The notes: generated from the sequence alone by a model not told the origin. A stretch of DNA of 64,000 bases from Nitrospira sp. (GCA_021323395.1 JAJONL010000013.1:1-64000); one strand, 5' to 3'. Positions 25,811 to 35,137 are shown, counted from the first letter of the stretch. Numbers and translations are program-made.

Positions 25811-26635
25811 ATGGTGTCGCGGCAATACGGCTTCTCTCCCCTCATCGTGTTCACCAGCATGTCCACGCACTGGAACCTGCTCCGTCAATTGACCAAGCGG
25901 GAGATCGCTAGCCGCTATCGAGGGTCGTTGCTGGGAGTGCTATGGGCGTTCCTGCATCCGATGGTCATGCTGGCCGTATATACGATTGTGTTCAGGGGCG
26001 CTTTCGGCATGCGGTGGGGGCGAGAAGGGGAGGGTGCACTGGATTTCGGTCTGCTGCTGTTCTCGGGGTTGATCATCCATGCCTTGTTTGCTGAATGTAT
26101 TCATCGCGCACCCTACCTGATCGTGAATCATAGCAACTACGTGAAAAAGATTGTCTTCCCGCTTGAGATTCTGGCCTGGAGCTCACTTGGGGCGGCACTC
26201 TTTCACGCGACGATCAGTGCGCTCGTGCTGATCATCTTCTACGGCTTCCTCCATCACTCGCTGCATTGGACCATGTTATTGATCCCTGTTCTGCTTCTAC
26301 CGCTGGCCCTGGTGACGATTGGAATCTCCTGGTTTCTCGCGTCAGCCGGCGTATTTCTGCGGGATCTCGGCCACGCGAGTGGACCGGTCACCACCGTGAT
26401 GTTGTTTCTTTCGCCGGTGTTCTATCCGGTCTCGGCATTTCCTGATTCCTATCGGATCTTGCTGTATGCGAATCCGCTCACCTTTCTCATCACCCAGGCT
26501 CAGGACGTGCTCATTTGGGGCAAGTCTCCGTCCTGGGTCGGCATCGGCCTCTATTGTGTGTGCAGTTACCTGATCGCCTGGGCCGGACTCCTGTGGTTTC
26601 AGAAGACACGGAAGGCATTTGCTGATGTCCTCTGA
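25811..26635 (+). CDS. wzm: Polysaccharide ABC exporter permease (Wzm-like)
   Basis: About 274 residues from the ATG at 25811 (open frame extends to 25715; ATG 25859 also possible). Family signature LLRQLTKREIASRYRGSLLGVLWAFLHPMVMLAVYTIVF, then NYVKKIVFPLEILAW and FLSPVFYPVSAFP; six transmembrane helices. Wzm forms the channel that moves lipid-linked polysaccharide across the inner membrane. It overlaps the wzt start by about 11 nt. Confidence 0.9.
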   Translation: MVSRQYGFSPLIVFTSMSTHWNLLRQLTKREIASRYRGSLLGVLWAFLHPMVMLAVYTIVFRGAFGMRWGREGEGALDFGLLLFSGLIIHALFAECIHRAPYLIVNHSNYVKKIVFPLEILAWSSLGAALFHATISALVLIIFYGFLHHSLHWTMLLIPVLLLPLALVTIGISWFLASAGVFLRDLGHASGPVTTVMLFLSPVFYPVSAFPDSYRILLYANPLTFLITQAQDVLIWGKSPSWVGIGLYCVCSYLIAWAGLLWFQKTRKAFADVL

Positions 26636-28004
26636 GTGGGCCATCCGAGTTCACAATCTGTCCAAAACCTACCGGCTGTACGATCGCCCGAGCGACAGGG
26701 GAAAGCAGTGGGTCCTGCCTGTGGTGCAGAAGTGTCTCGGACGCCATCCCGCACAGTATTATCGGGAAGTGCATGCCGTCGAGAATCTGTCCTTCGAGGT
26801 CATGAAGGGGGAGACCCTCGGCATCATCGGTCGGAACGGGTCTGGTAAGTCCACACTCTTGCAGTTGATCGTGGGCACCTTGAGTCCGACAGGCGGAACC
26901 ATTGATATTGACGGTCGCGTTGCGGCGCTACTGGAGCTTGGAGCGGGCTTTCATCCTGAATTTACGGGCCGGGAGAACGTGTTCTTGAATGCGACCTTGC
27001 TCGGTCTGCCCCAGGAGGCTATCGAATCGCAGTTGGACCATATCTTGGCGTTTGCCGATATCGGGGACTCCATCGACCAGCCGGTGAAAACCTATTCAAG
27101 CGGCATGGTCGTTCGCCTGGCATTTGCCGTGATGGTCCATGTGAAGGCCGACATCCTTGTCATCGATGAGGCATTGGCGGTGGGGGATGCGTTTTTTGTT
27201 CAGAAATGCATCCGGTTTCTCAGAGCGTTCATGGAGCGGGGAACCGTCTTGTTCGTGAGTCACGATTCCGCTGCGGTGCTCAGCCTCTGCCGGAAGGCGC
27301 TCTGGCTGGAACATGGGCGGATCGCTGGTATCGGTGAGGCGAAAACGGTGTGTGATGGGTACTTGCACGATTCCTATGCCGTGACCCTAGACGAGGCCGG
27401 TGGGGGAGTTTTCGAGGTGTCGTCCGCATCGAACGGTATTGAGTTAAAGCCGGTGTTTCCCCATGAGTCGACGGGCGAGAACGGATTGCAGCTTGTGGAA
27501 AATGCCTCGCGTCCGGGTGATCGCCAAGCGCGGATCGAGAAGATTTTGTTCACCGATGCTATCGGTCGAACGATCCATACGGTGAGCAAGCGTGAACGTG
27601 TGTCTCTACGAATTTGGTGCCAGACGTCCATATGGCTGAGGAGTCCGATCGTCGGGTTTCTCGTGCGTGATCGATTCGGCCAGTCGCTGTTCGGCGCCAA
27701 TACCTGTTTGGTCGGACAGGGGATGCCGGATGCTGTGGTGCCGGGAACCAGCTTCGTTGCGGTGTTGGAATTTGTGATGCCGGTGCTCCACCCGGGCGAC
27801 TACGCGATGAGTGTCGCGCTTGCCGACGGAACGCAGCCGCAACATGTGCAACATCATTGGATTCATGATGCGTTGGCATTCACCTCTGCGCCGACTGAAA
27901 CGTGTTTTGGCCTTTTTGCCGTTGAATTACTGCATGCTGATTTGTGCCGGACCCCCACGCAGGATACTCGAGATGAAAGAGCCAATGACTCCGTCGCCCT
28001 GTAG
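26625..28004 (+). CDS. wzt: Polysaccharide ABC exporter ATPase with C-terminal glycan-binding domain (Wzt-like)
   Basis: 459 residues from the ATG at 26625. ATPase domain (about 1-245): IGRNGSGKSTLLQLI, LELGAGFHPEFTGRENV, KTYSSGMVVRLAFAVMVH, ILVIDEALAVGDAFF. A C-terminal domain (about 300-440) has the beta-sandwich pattern of Wzt C-terminal domains (RIEKILFTDAIGRT, IVGFLVRDRFGQSLFGANT, PGDYAMSVALADG). In E. coli O8/O9a this domain binds the capped non-reducing end of the glycan and licenses export. The methyltransferases downstream could supply such a cap. The domain role here is inferred by homology. Confidence 0.9.
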   Translation: MSSEWAIRVHNLSKTYRLYDRPSDRGKQWVLPVVQKCLGRHPAQYYREVHAVENLSFEVMKGETLGIIGRNGSGKSTLLQLIVGTLSPTGGTIDIDGRVAALLELGAGFHPEFTGRENVFLNATLLGLPQEAIESQLDHILAFADIGDSIDQPVKTYSSGMVVRLAFAVMVHVKADILVIDEALAVGDAFFVQKCIRFLRAFMERGTVLFVSHDSAAVLSLCRKALWLEHGRIAGIGEAKTVCDGYLHDSYAVTLDEAGGGVFEVSSASNGIELKPVFPHESTGENGLQLVENASRPGDRQARIEKILFTDAIGRTIHTVSKRERVSLRIWCQTSIWLRSPIVGFLVRDRFGQSLFGANTCLVGQGMPDAVVPGTSFVAVLEFVMPVLHPGDYAMSVALADGTQPQHVQHHWIHDALAFTSAPTETCFGLFAVELLHADLCRTPTQDTRDERANDSVAL

Positions 28005-28707
28005 GGTGTGTGGTGGGGAAGCCTTTGTGCACCACGATGTGTTGTGGGGCGACCTGATCACTCAATGGGGCTTGTCAGCCGCTGAGGCGGACTATATCAA
28101 CATCCAGCAGGGAACCTCCTGTTCCGCATGTGGCTCAAATGTCAGATCGATTGCGTTGGCGGATGCCCTGTTGCGATTCGCCCATGCGACATCGGTATTA
28201 AAAGCATGGGTCGGGACGGATGCGGCTCGCGCCTATACCGTGCTGGAGATCAATGAAGCCGGTTCCCTGAGTAGCCTCCTCGCAACCATGCCGGGCCACC
28301 GGCTCGTGCGTTATCCGGACTACGACATGATGGCGTTGCCCTTTGAAAGTGGCTCATTCGATCTCGTAGTTCATTCCGATACGTTGGAACATGTGCCGGA
28401 TCCGGTTCGTGGATTGAAGGAGTGCCGGCGGGTGCTTCGACGTGGAGGCGCCTGCATTTTTACCGTCCCTGTGGTGGTGGGGCGTCTGACGAGAAGCCGA
28501 AAAGGATTGCCGCTCAGTGTCCATGGCAGCGAAGACTGTCAGGACTCCTCGCTGACGGTGCATACCGAATTTGGCGCCGATGCCTGGTGTCAGGTCTTGG
28601 TGAGTGGGTTTGACGAATGTCGGGTGGTGCCGTACCGGTATCCTGCAGGCATCGCGTTGATTGCGGAGGTGTCTGAATCGATGGCGACGAAAGGGGGCCA
28701 GCGGTGA
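27973..28707 (+). CDS. Class I SAM-dependent methyltransferase with N-terminal cysteine motifs
   Basis: 244 residues from the ATG at 27973, inside the end of wzt; ATG 27985 is equally possible. CRVCG near residue 11 and CSACGS near residue 51 could bind one zinc. The Methyltransf_11-type core follows: FDLVVHSDTLEHVPDPVRGLKECRRVLRRGGACIFTVPVV. The glycine-rich SAM motif I is degenerate (YTVLEINEAGS). It probably methylates a glycan or sugar nucleotide. It overlaps the next gene by 4 nt. Confidence 0.8.
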   Translation: MKEPMTPSPCRVCGGEAFVHHDVLWGDLITQWGLSAAEADYINIQQGTSCSACGSNVRSIALADALLRFAHATSVLKAWVGTDAARAYTVLEINEAGSLSSLLATMPGHRLVRYPDYDMMALPFESGSFDLVVHSDTLEHVPDPVRGLKECRRVLRRGGACIFTVPVVVGRLTRSRKGLPLSVHGSEDCQDSSLTVHTEFGADAWCQVLVSGFDECRVVPYRYPAGIALIAEVSESMATKGGQR

Positions 28708-29645
28708 ACAAGACAGGCAACGTGCTGCCGGAGCTTGAGGCCACCGGTGAGCGATTCCTGCCGGAGATGCAGGGAACAATTGCGCTGGAGCATTTGCACC
28801 GATATGCCATGGCCAAGGACTTTGCAGCGGGGAAAGTCGTCCTGGATATTGCCTGTGGTGAAGGCTACGGCTCAGCTGTTCTTGGCGGGGCGGCTGCGCG
28901 CGTGTACGGCGTGGACATTGCTCTCGATGCCATCACCCACGCGAGGGCCAAATATCAGCGGCCCAATGTGGAGTTCCTCAGCGGTCGTTGTGCGGACATT
29001 CCGCTCGCTGATGGCACCGTTGATCTGGTGGTCAGTTTCGAGACCATCGAGCACCATACCGAGCATGAAGAAATGTTTGCCGAAATCAAACGCGTCCTGC
29101 GACCGGGCGGCCTGATGATCATGTCCAGTCCCGACAAGCGGGAGTATACGGAACGTGCCAATCATGCCAATGCCTATCATGTGAAGGAACTCTACGCCGA
29201 GGAGTTCCAGTGCCTGGTGGAGCGGCACTTTACGCATGTTGCCATCCTTGGGCAACGTGTGCTGTACGCGTCGGCGATCCTGCCGTCAGGCCGCCTCGGA
29301 GAATCAATTCATTATTATCGCGAGCATGGTGCCGGGATTCAGTCACCACGCGGTTTGGTGAGGCCTTGCTACCAGATTGCCGTGGCATCGGACGCCGCCC
29401 TGCCGTCCTTGGCCGGCAGTCTGTTCGAGGAGATCGGTGAATCGGACCCCGAAATTAGACTGCTCCGGCATCAGTTGGACCATGCCCGGCAGCGGATTGC
29501 CGGCTTGGAGGATGAGGTCGCAGGGCTCAAGAGGGCGATCGGTTCCATCTTGCATTCACACTCATGGCGTGCGACTCGCCCCCTTCGCGCGGCAGCCAAT
29601 CTGCTTCGGACGATCACCGGTAAGCCGGCTGAAACTGAGCTGTAG
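28704..29645 (+). CDS. Class I SAM-dependent methyltransferase with C-terminal coiled coil
   Basis: 313 residues, GTG start coupled to the previous gene. SAM motif I VLDIACGEGYGSAVLG (about residues 49-64), VYGVDIA, and FETIEHHTEHEEMFAEIKRVLRPGGLMIMSSP. After about residue 240 comes a coiled coil (PEIRLLRHQLDHARQRIAGLEDEVAGLKR) and a basic SHSWRATRPLRA motif, a tail often seen on glycosyltransferases and methyltransferases of surface glycan loci. The coiled coil could work as a ruler or tether, as in WbdD. The acceptor is unknown. Confidence 0.83.
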   Translation: MNKTGNVLPELEATGERFLPEMQGTIALEHLHRYAMAKDFAAGKVVLDIACGEGYGSAVLGGAAARVYGVDIALDAITHARAKYQRPNVEFLSGRCADIPLADGTVDLVVSFETIEHHTEHEEMFAEIKRVLRPGGLMIMSSPDKREYTERANHANAYHVKELYAEEFQCLVERHFTHVAILGQRVLYASAILPSGRLGESIHYYREHGAGIQSPRGLVRPCYQIAVASDAALPSLAGSLFEEIGESDPEIRLLRHQLDHARQRIAGLEDEVAGLKRAIGSILHSHSWRATRPLRAAANLLRTITGKPAETEL

Positions 29646-29666
29646 GCACTGTGTCCGGATGATCGT

Positions 29667-32588
29667 ATGAGTCTTATGACACAACGATTGGTGAAGGCCC
29701 TACGGTTCGCGCGCTTCTCTCTCGTGGAGGGCCTTTCGTGGTATAGACGGCATGGTCGCCTGCCGAAAGGCTCGGAGTGTGCCGACCTGTTTCGAAAAGC
29801 GTTCTTCCGCTTCAAGATCCTCGCACATCGAACCGTTCCCGCTCCCAAGACGATTGAAAAAGTCCTTCCCCCCTACGATGCCTGGTTGCAGGTGAACGCC
29901 TGGAATAGGCGGATGCGCGATGACCTGCTCGATCGCCTGAGTCGGCAGATCGGTCGCCTGCCCACGATCTCGATTGTCATGCCGGTGCACGATCCGCCCA
30001 TTGAATTTCTGGAGCGAGCTATCGAGTCGGTGCGCGTGCAAGTCTGTGAGAGGTGGGAACTTTGCATCGTCGACGACGGCAGCACGAACCAGAAGGTGCG
30101 CGCTGTGCTGGAACGGTGGAGCGGGGCAGATCCTCGAATTCGAGTGGCCTATCTGGAGCAGAACGTCAATATCAGCGCGGCCACGAATAGGGCCGCCGCG
30201 CTGGCTAGCGGGGAGTTTCTTCTCTTCTTCGATCACGATGATGAATTGACCCCGGATGCCGTCGGGGAGCTCGCCCTCTTCACTGCTGAGCAGCCGGGCG
30301 TGGATGTGTTGTATTCCGACGACGACAAGATCGACGTGTCCGGCAGGCGATATGCACCTCAATTTAAACCAGACTGGTCCCCTGAGCTGCTCCTGTCCTA
30401 CATGTATCTGAGTCACGTATTCATGGTACGTCGTGCCTTATTTGTGTCTGTCGGCGGCATGCGGGTGGGGTTTGAAGGCGCTCAGGATTACGACCTGGCC
30501 TTGCGGGTCGCGGAGCGGACATCCGCATTCGGACACATTCCGAAAGTGCTCTATCACTGGCGCGCCTTGCCTGGGTCGACGGCTTCCAGCGGCGCGGCGA
30601 AGCCGGCCAGTCTTGAAGCGGGCCGGCGGGCGGTTGCCGATGCTTTCGAGCGCCGGGGGATCGACGCCCGTGTGACTCAGCCTGAGTTCGCCGCCAAGGG
30701 CAACCTGGGTATCTACAGTCATGAGTTTCCGGACGAAGGCCCCGCAGTCACCATTATCATTCCGACGAAGAATCAGGCGGCCGTTCTTCGTCAATGTATC
30801 GAGTCCCTTCGCCGGACCACGTATCGGAATTACGAGGTCGTCATCATCGACAACGAAAGTGACGATCCTGAAACCCTGGCCTATCTGCAGTCGCTTTCGC
30901 ATCGCGTCATTCGTATTCCCAATCCGTTCGGACGGTTCAATTATGCGGCTATCAACAACCGGGCAGTGAAAGCCGTGGCCGGCGAGTTCGTGTTGTTTCT
31001 GAACAATGATACGGCGGTGAAGGCTCCGCGATGGCTGAGCCAGATGGTGGGTTACGCCCAGATTTCAGGTGTCGGCGCGGTCGGTGCCAAGTTGATGTTC
31101 GCCGACGGACGGATCCAGCATGCCGGTGTGATCCATGGTTTGTACCACGGGCTTGCCGGACCCGCGTTCAAGCTGACGCCGGAATGGGAACATGGTTATC
31201 TGGCCTATGCATCCGTCGTCCGCAATTGCTCGGCCGTGACTGCTGCCTGCTTGCTCACCCCACGGGAGCGTTTCCTGGAACTCGGCGGGTTCAACGAAGC
31301 GGACTTCGGAGTCGCGTATAACGACGTTGACTACTGTTATCGTCTGGTTGATCAGGGGTATCGCTGCGTGTATTGCCCCGATGCGCAGCTCACGCACTAC
31401 GAGGGCTTTTCGCGCGGCTTCCGCGACGATCCGACCGAGGTCGCCGCATTTAAGCAGAAGTACAAACGCCGGAGTGATCCCTGGTATAGCCCCTCGCTTT
31501 CCCTCGTGGATGAGAGTTTTCAACTGATCCCGCGGAAAATTGCTTCGCGCCGACAAAAGCCGATCCCGATCGTGATGACTGCGCTGAGTCTGAATTGCGA
31601 GGGGGCTCCCTGGAGCCAGTATGAGCTGACCAGGGAACTGGCGAAGCGAAAGGTGATTCAGCCCGTCGTATTTTCGCCGGTGGATGGCCGGCTGCGGTCG
31701 CTGTATGAAGAGCAGGGGATTCCCGTGATGGTCGATCGACATCCGCTCTGGGGTGTGACGAACCTAAAGGAGTACGAAGCCGCCATTGCGGCCTTTTCCT
31801 CCAAGTGTCTCTCGTGGGGGGCGGAACTGGTCTATGCCAATACTCTGCAGAGTTTCTATGCCGTGGCTGCAGCGCACGAGTCGAGATTACCCTCAGTGTG
31901 GAATCCACGCGAGAGCGAGCCTTGGCAGACCTATTTTGATTATTTGCCTGACGGGGTCATTCAAAAGGCCTACGATTGCTTTGCCTGGCCTTATCGAGTG
32001 GTGTTTGTAGCCGGCGCGACGCGCGATGCCTATGCGGCGCTCAATACGCGGCATAATTTTACGGTGATTCGAAACGGCTTGGACCGGACGCGTATCGAGC
32101 AGGCTCGTGCGGAGTGGACGAAGGCAGAGGCTCGTGCAGCCATCGGGGCAGGGTCAGCCGAAATCGTGCTTCTTTTGCTACAACTGCCCGCTTCATTGCG
32201 CAATAGGATTCACATCGTGCCGGAGACGCCTCAGACGACACAGTATTATCGGGCAGCCGACCTGTTCGTCTGCACCTCCAAGCTGGAAAGTTATCCCCGC
32301 GTGGTTCTTGAAGCCATGGCGTACGGTCTTCCCATCGTGACCACGCCCGTGTTCGGCATTCGTGAACAGGTTCGGGAAGGCGTCAATGCGTTGTTTTACG
32401 AGCCCGGAGACAGTCGCGCCTTGTCCTCTCGATTGCAGGGCCTGATTCAGGATGAACCGCTTCGCTCCCGCATGGCTGCGAAGAGTGCCAGTGTGCTCGC
32501 TCTCGGGACGGATTTCGAAGAAATGGTCGAGGCCTATGGGGAGATCTTCGCCGAAGCCTGGTTAACGGGCGGAGAGCGGTTGTCATGA
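29667..32588 (+). CDS. Multidomain glycosyltransferase (GT2-GT2-GT4, GT4 internally shortened)
   Basis: 973 residues. First GT2 domain (about 97-330): ISIVMPVHDP, CIVDDGS, FFDHDDEL, VLYSDDDKID, DYDLALRV. Second GT2 domain (about 360-600): VTIIIPTKNQ, VVIIDNESDD, LFLNNDTAV, GFNEADFGVAYNDVDYCYRL. The third is GT4-like (about 635-960): RESEPW, VIRNGLDRTRI, then directly HIVPETPQTTQYYRAADLFVCTSKLESYPRVVLEAMAYG with the E-x7-E motif. Between EIVLLLL and QLPASLRNR (near residue 837) the strand-helix units that usually carry the donor-binding Arg/Lys are missing, about 60 residues. Such proteins add several sugars in sequence to a cell-surface glycan. The third activity is doubtful. Confidence 0.88.
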   Translation: MSLMTQRLVKALRFARFSLVEGLSWYRRHGRLPKGSECADLFRKAFFRFKILAHRTVPAPKTIEKVLPPYDAWLQVNAWNRRMRDDLLDRLSRQIGRLPTISIVMPVHDPPIEFLERAIESVRVQVCERWELCIVDDGSTNQKVRAVLERWSGADPRIRVAYLEQNVNISAATNRAAALASGEFLLFFDHDDELTPDAVGELALFTAEQPGVDVLYSDDDKIDVSGRRYAPQFKPDWSPELLLSYMYLSHVFMVRRALFVSVGGMRVGFEGAQDYDLALRVAERTSAFGHIPKVLYHWRALPGSTASSGAAKPASLEAGRRAVADAFERRGIDARVTQPEFAAKGNLGIYSHEFPDEGPAVTIIIPTKNQAAVLRQCIESLRRTTYRNYEVVIIDNESDDPETLAYLQSLSHRVIRIPNPFGRFNYAAINNRAVKAVAGEFVLFLNNDTAVKAPRWLSQMVGYAQISGVGAVGAKLMFADGRIQHAGVIHGLYHGLAGPAFKLTPEWEHGYLAYASVVRNCSAVTAACLLTPRERFLELGGFNEADFGVAYNDVDYCYRLVDQGYRCVYCPDAQLTHYEGFSRGFRDDPTEVAAFKQKYKRRSDPWYSPSLSLVDESFQLIPRKIASRRQKPIPIVMTALSLNCEGAPWSQYELTRELAKRKVIQPVVFSPVDGRLRSLYEEQGIPVMVDRHPLWGVTNLKEYEAAIAAFSSKCLSWGAELVYANTLQSFYAVAAAHESRLPSVWNPRESEPWQTYFDYLPDGVIQKAYDCFAWPYRVVFVAGATRDAYAALNTRHNFTVIRNGLDRTRIEQARAEWTKAEARAAIGAGSAEIVLLLLQLPASLRNRIHIVPETPQTTQYYRAADLFVCTSKLESYPRVVLEAMAYGLPIVTTPVFGIREQVREGVNALFYEPGDSRALSSRLQGLIQDEPLRSRMAAKSASVLALGTDFEEMVEAYGEIFAEAWLTGGERLS

Positions 32589-33748
32589 GCGTGAAGTTCA
32601 ATCTTGAAACGCCCGCGGGCAACAGTCTGGAGGGCATCAGCCGTTTTTCCGGTTGGTATATCCCTGATCACGGCCTCCGTCCTCAACTCTATGTCGCCTG
32701 TAACGGCAAACGGGAAGCCGCGCTGGAATGGGGCAGCATTCGGCCGGATGTCTCCTCAGTCTATCTGGCTCAGTCTCAGTCGATCATCAGCGGGTTTCAA
32801 GGCGACCTATTAGTGGACGAACATCTGGAAGGGCAGGAACTGGATGTCGCAGTGGTGGATGCGGCCGGGCAGAATCAAGAATTATTCCGGCGCAAGTATG
32901 CACTGAAGGCTTCTCGTCCGCAAACCTCACGGGACCGGTCGTTCACGCTCGTAGATATCCTCGTGTGTCCCGGGTGCCAGTCCCCTCTGGCCAAGCATGA
33001 CCGTGACTGGGCCTGTCCTCGATGTGCCATGCCGGTGCCGCTTCGAGGCGGCGTACCGCATTTCCTCCACGAGCAGGGAATTCCCTGTCTGCATCTGAGC
33101 GAGCAGACGACCACCCACCCCTATTCGTCGGACGTGCTCGAGATTCTCGATCGTCATCAAAGCGGGCTGGTGCTCGATTTCGGGGCCGGCCACACGCCGA
33201 AGGAATTGTTACGCCCTCAGGTGGTCTATCTCGATGCCGTTCAGTATCAATGGACGGACCTTGTGTGCACGCGCGTGCGCTTGCCCTTTCGTGATCACAC
33301 GTTTGATGCCATTGTGAGCCAGGCTGTGTTGGAACATCTTCAGGACCCGCATCACACGGCGCGAGAGCTCTACCGCATACTGCGTCCAGGCGGCACGATT
33401 CACCTGGATACGGCATTCATGCAGCCACTGCATGGAGACCCCTGGCACTACTTCAATATGACGCAACATGGTCTGCGCCAAGTCATGGCGCCTTTCGAAG
33501 AGATACGGTGCGGAATGAAGAGTTATCAATTTCCATCGGCAGGGTTGTTGATGCAATTTGAAGCGATCACTCCGTTTCTTTCATCAAGAAAATGGCGGAA
33601 GACCATTGAGAAATGGCGCCAGGAGCTTCAGGCTGGCGCGCAGGAATTCGACCAAGCTTTGGGTGAATTCGGACGGACGACACTGGCAGCCGGATTCTTT
33701 TTCGAAGGGCGGCGTCCTTATGAGAGTGTCCACAGCACTCGATGCTAA
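32585..33748 (+). CDS. Methyltransferase with N-terminal beta domain and Trm112-like zinc ribbon
   Basis: 387 residues, coupled by ATGA to the glycosyltransferase. Residues 1-105 form a beta-rich domain (GWYIPDHG, VYLAQSQSIISGFQGDL, LDVAVVDAAG) of the sort found fused to surface-glycan enzymes. Residues 118-150 form a zinc ribbon (CPGCQSPLAKHDRDWACPRC). The methyltransferase core follows: VLDFGAGHTPKELL, YLDAVQ, FDAIVSQAVLEHLQDPHHTARELYRILRPGGTIHLDTAF. Likely modifies the polysaccharide or its lipid-linked precursor in the cytoplasm. Confidence 0.82.
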   Translation: MSVKFNLETPAGNSLEGISRFSGWYIPDHGLRPQLYVACNGKREAALEWGSIRPDVSSVYLAQSQSIISGFQGDLLVDEHLEGQELDVAVVDAAGQNQELFRRKYALKASRPQTSRDRSFTLVDILVCPGCQSPLAKHDRDWACPRCAMPVPLRGGVPHFLHEQGIPCLHLSEQTTTHPYSSDVLEILDRHQSGLVLDFGAGHTPKELLRPQVVYLDAVQYQWTDLVCTRVRLPFRDHTFDAIVSQAVLEHLQDPHHTARELYRILRPGGTIHLDTAFMQPLHGDPWHYFNMTQHGLRQVMAPFEEIRCGMKSYQFPSAGLLMQFEAITPFLSSRKWRKTIEKWRQELQAGAQEFDQALGEFGRTTLAAGFFFEGRRPYESVHSTRC

Positions 33749-33795
33749 AGATGTATGTGAGTAGGTGACGCAACAGTTGGGACACATTCGCAGTG

Positions 33796-33906
33796 ATGAT
33801 ACTCATGAATCAGTTCATTCGGACTGAAGGATCTTACGGAGTGGGACTGCTTCTGCTCTTTCATCTTGCGACTTTTTCGCTGGCCTGCCTCCTCTATTGG
33901 AACTAG
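33796..33906 (+). CDS. Small putative membrane peptide with in-frame continuation (doubtful)
   Basis: A 36-codon ORF (ATG 33796, internal ATG 33805) encoding one hydrophobic helix (GVGLLLLFHLATFSLACLLYW), ending at TAG 33904. The same frame continues after the stop for 25 codons (LLFYRYRYVPDKGR...) to 33984, which looks protein-like. It could be a tiny gene, a remnant with a nonsense mutation, or chance. The rest of 33749-34025 has nothing else I can support. Confidence 0.2.
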   Translation: MILMNQFIRTEGSYGVGLLLLFHLATFSLACLLYWN

Positions 33907-34025
33907 GAATTGCTGTTTTATCGGTACCGATATGTGCCGGATAAAGGACGGACTGGCGATCCGTATCGTCGGGTGGCTGCGTAGAAAACAATGTCCGGCT
34001 GATTGGCATGTAGTGGCGGCATCTG

Positions 34026-35117
34026 ATGAGGATCCCAGCAGTACTTCGGATCGAAGAATACATGTGGAGGAACGGATTCGTGCGACAGCAACTGCGGAGG
34101 ATTCTCAGGCCAGCTGTGAGACGTCTCTGGGCTCTTCTGGAATGGATTCGTGCGAAGCTCGGTCACGCAGGTAGTCCCGGTCATGGGGGCGGACTTCTCC
34201 CTGAAGACGTCAAACATCGTATATCCGATTACTGGAGCACACAGTTTGAGGCGATGAGGACGGACCATTCGTACTGGCTGAACAACAAGCTGGTGGAGGA
34301 ATCGATCTACCGCCTCATGACGGATAGGCCGACTCACTGGCTGGGTTGGTTACTGAATGACTATTTTTCGCAGCGCTCTTTTGTCCGATCATTGAGTGTC
34401 TGTTGCGGCGACGGCGCCCATGAAATCCAGCTCTACCAATCCGGGAAGGTGGAGTGCGTGCACGGCTTTGATATTTCTGCCGGCGCCATCAAGCAAGCGG
34501 TAGCAAGGTTCGAGGCGGTTGCAGCACCGACTGATCGGTATTGGTTTGAGGTGCGAGATGTCAACGCGCTGCAGCTGGAAGGTACCTTTGATCTCATCTT
34601 ATCGACCGGCGCCTTGCATCATACGATGAATTTGGAAGATTTATTGGTGAAGCTGGAGAGCCTGCTCGCGCCGAACGGCTATTTCGTCGTCGTCGAATTC
34701 ATCGGCCCCAACCGGTTTCAATGGACCGACCGGCAAGTCGAGATTGCGAACCGAATCCTCAGCACTCTTGATCCCTCTTATATGAGAGACGGTCACCGGA
34801 CCAGATTCGAGCGGCCCTCCATTGAGAGCATGCTCAGGAGCGATCCCTCGGAAGCCGTGCGCTCGACCGACGTCTATCCCCTGGTGAAGCAGCATTTCGA
34901 TGTGCGGTATGAGCGATTCTACAACGGGACCCTGCTGCATCAATTGCATCCGCTGCTGACTACCGAGCTGGCCAATCGCGGGCAACGTGATTTTGATTCG
35001 ATCGTGCGGCTGATCCTCTTGATGGAGGATCTGCTGGTCAAGCATCAGGTGTTACCGTCGGATTTTGTGTTTCTGATTTGTCAGAAGCGAGATCCAAACG
35101 CGCACCGGGTGGGATAG
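34026..35117 (+). CDS. Class I SAM-dependent methyltransferase
   Basis: 363 residues; ATG at 34026 (ATG 34062 also possible), no strong ribosome site. A basic amphipathic N-terminus (about 1-50) is followed by the methyltransferase core: SLSVCCGDGAHEIQLYQ (motif I, with Cys where Gly or Asp is usual), VHGFDISAGAIKQA, FDLILSTGALHHTMNLEDLLVKLESLLAPNGYFVVVEFIGP. The C-terminal third is helical and unassigned. This is the fourth methyltransferase in the island. The acceptor is unknown. Confidence 0.8.
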   Translation: MRIPAVLRIEEYMWRNGFVRQQLRRILRPAVRRLWALLEWIRAKLGHAGSPGHGGGLLPEDVKHRISDYWSTQFEAMRTDHSYWLNNKLVEESIYRLMTDRPTHWLGWLLNDYFSQRSFVRSLSVCCGDGAHEIQLYQSGKVECVHGFDISAGAIKQAVARFEAVAAPTDRYWFEVRDVNALQLEGTFDLILSTGALHHTMNLEDLLVKLESLLAPNGYFVVVEFIGPNRFQWTDRQVEIANRILSTLDPSYMRDGHRTRFERPSIESMLRSDPSEAVRSTDVYPLVKQHFDVRYERFYNGTLLHQLHPLLTTELANRGQRDFDSIVRLILLMEDLLVKHQVLPSDFVFLICQKRDPNAHRVG

Positions 35118-35137
35118 GCAGAGGGAGCGGCAATCGT

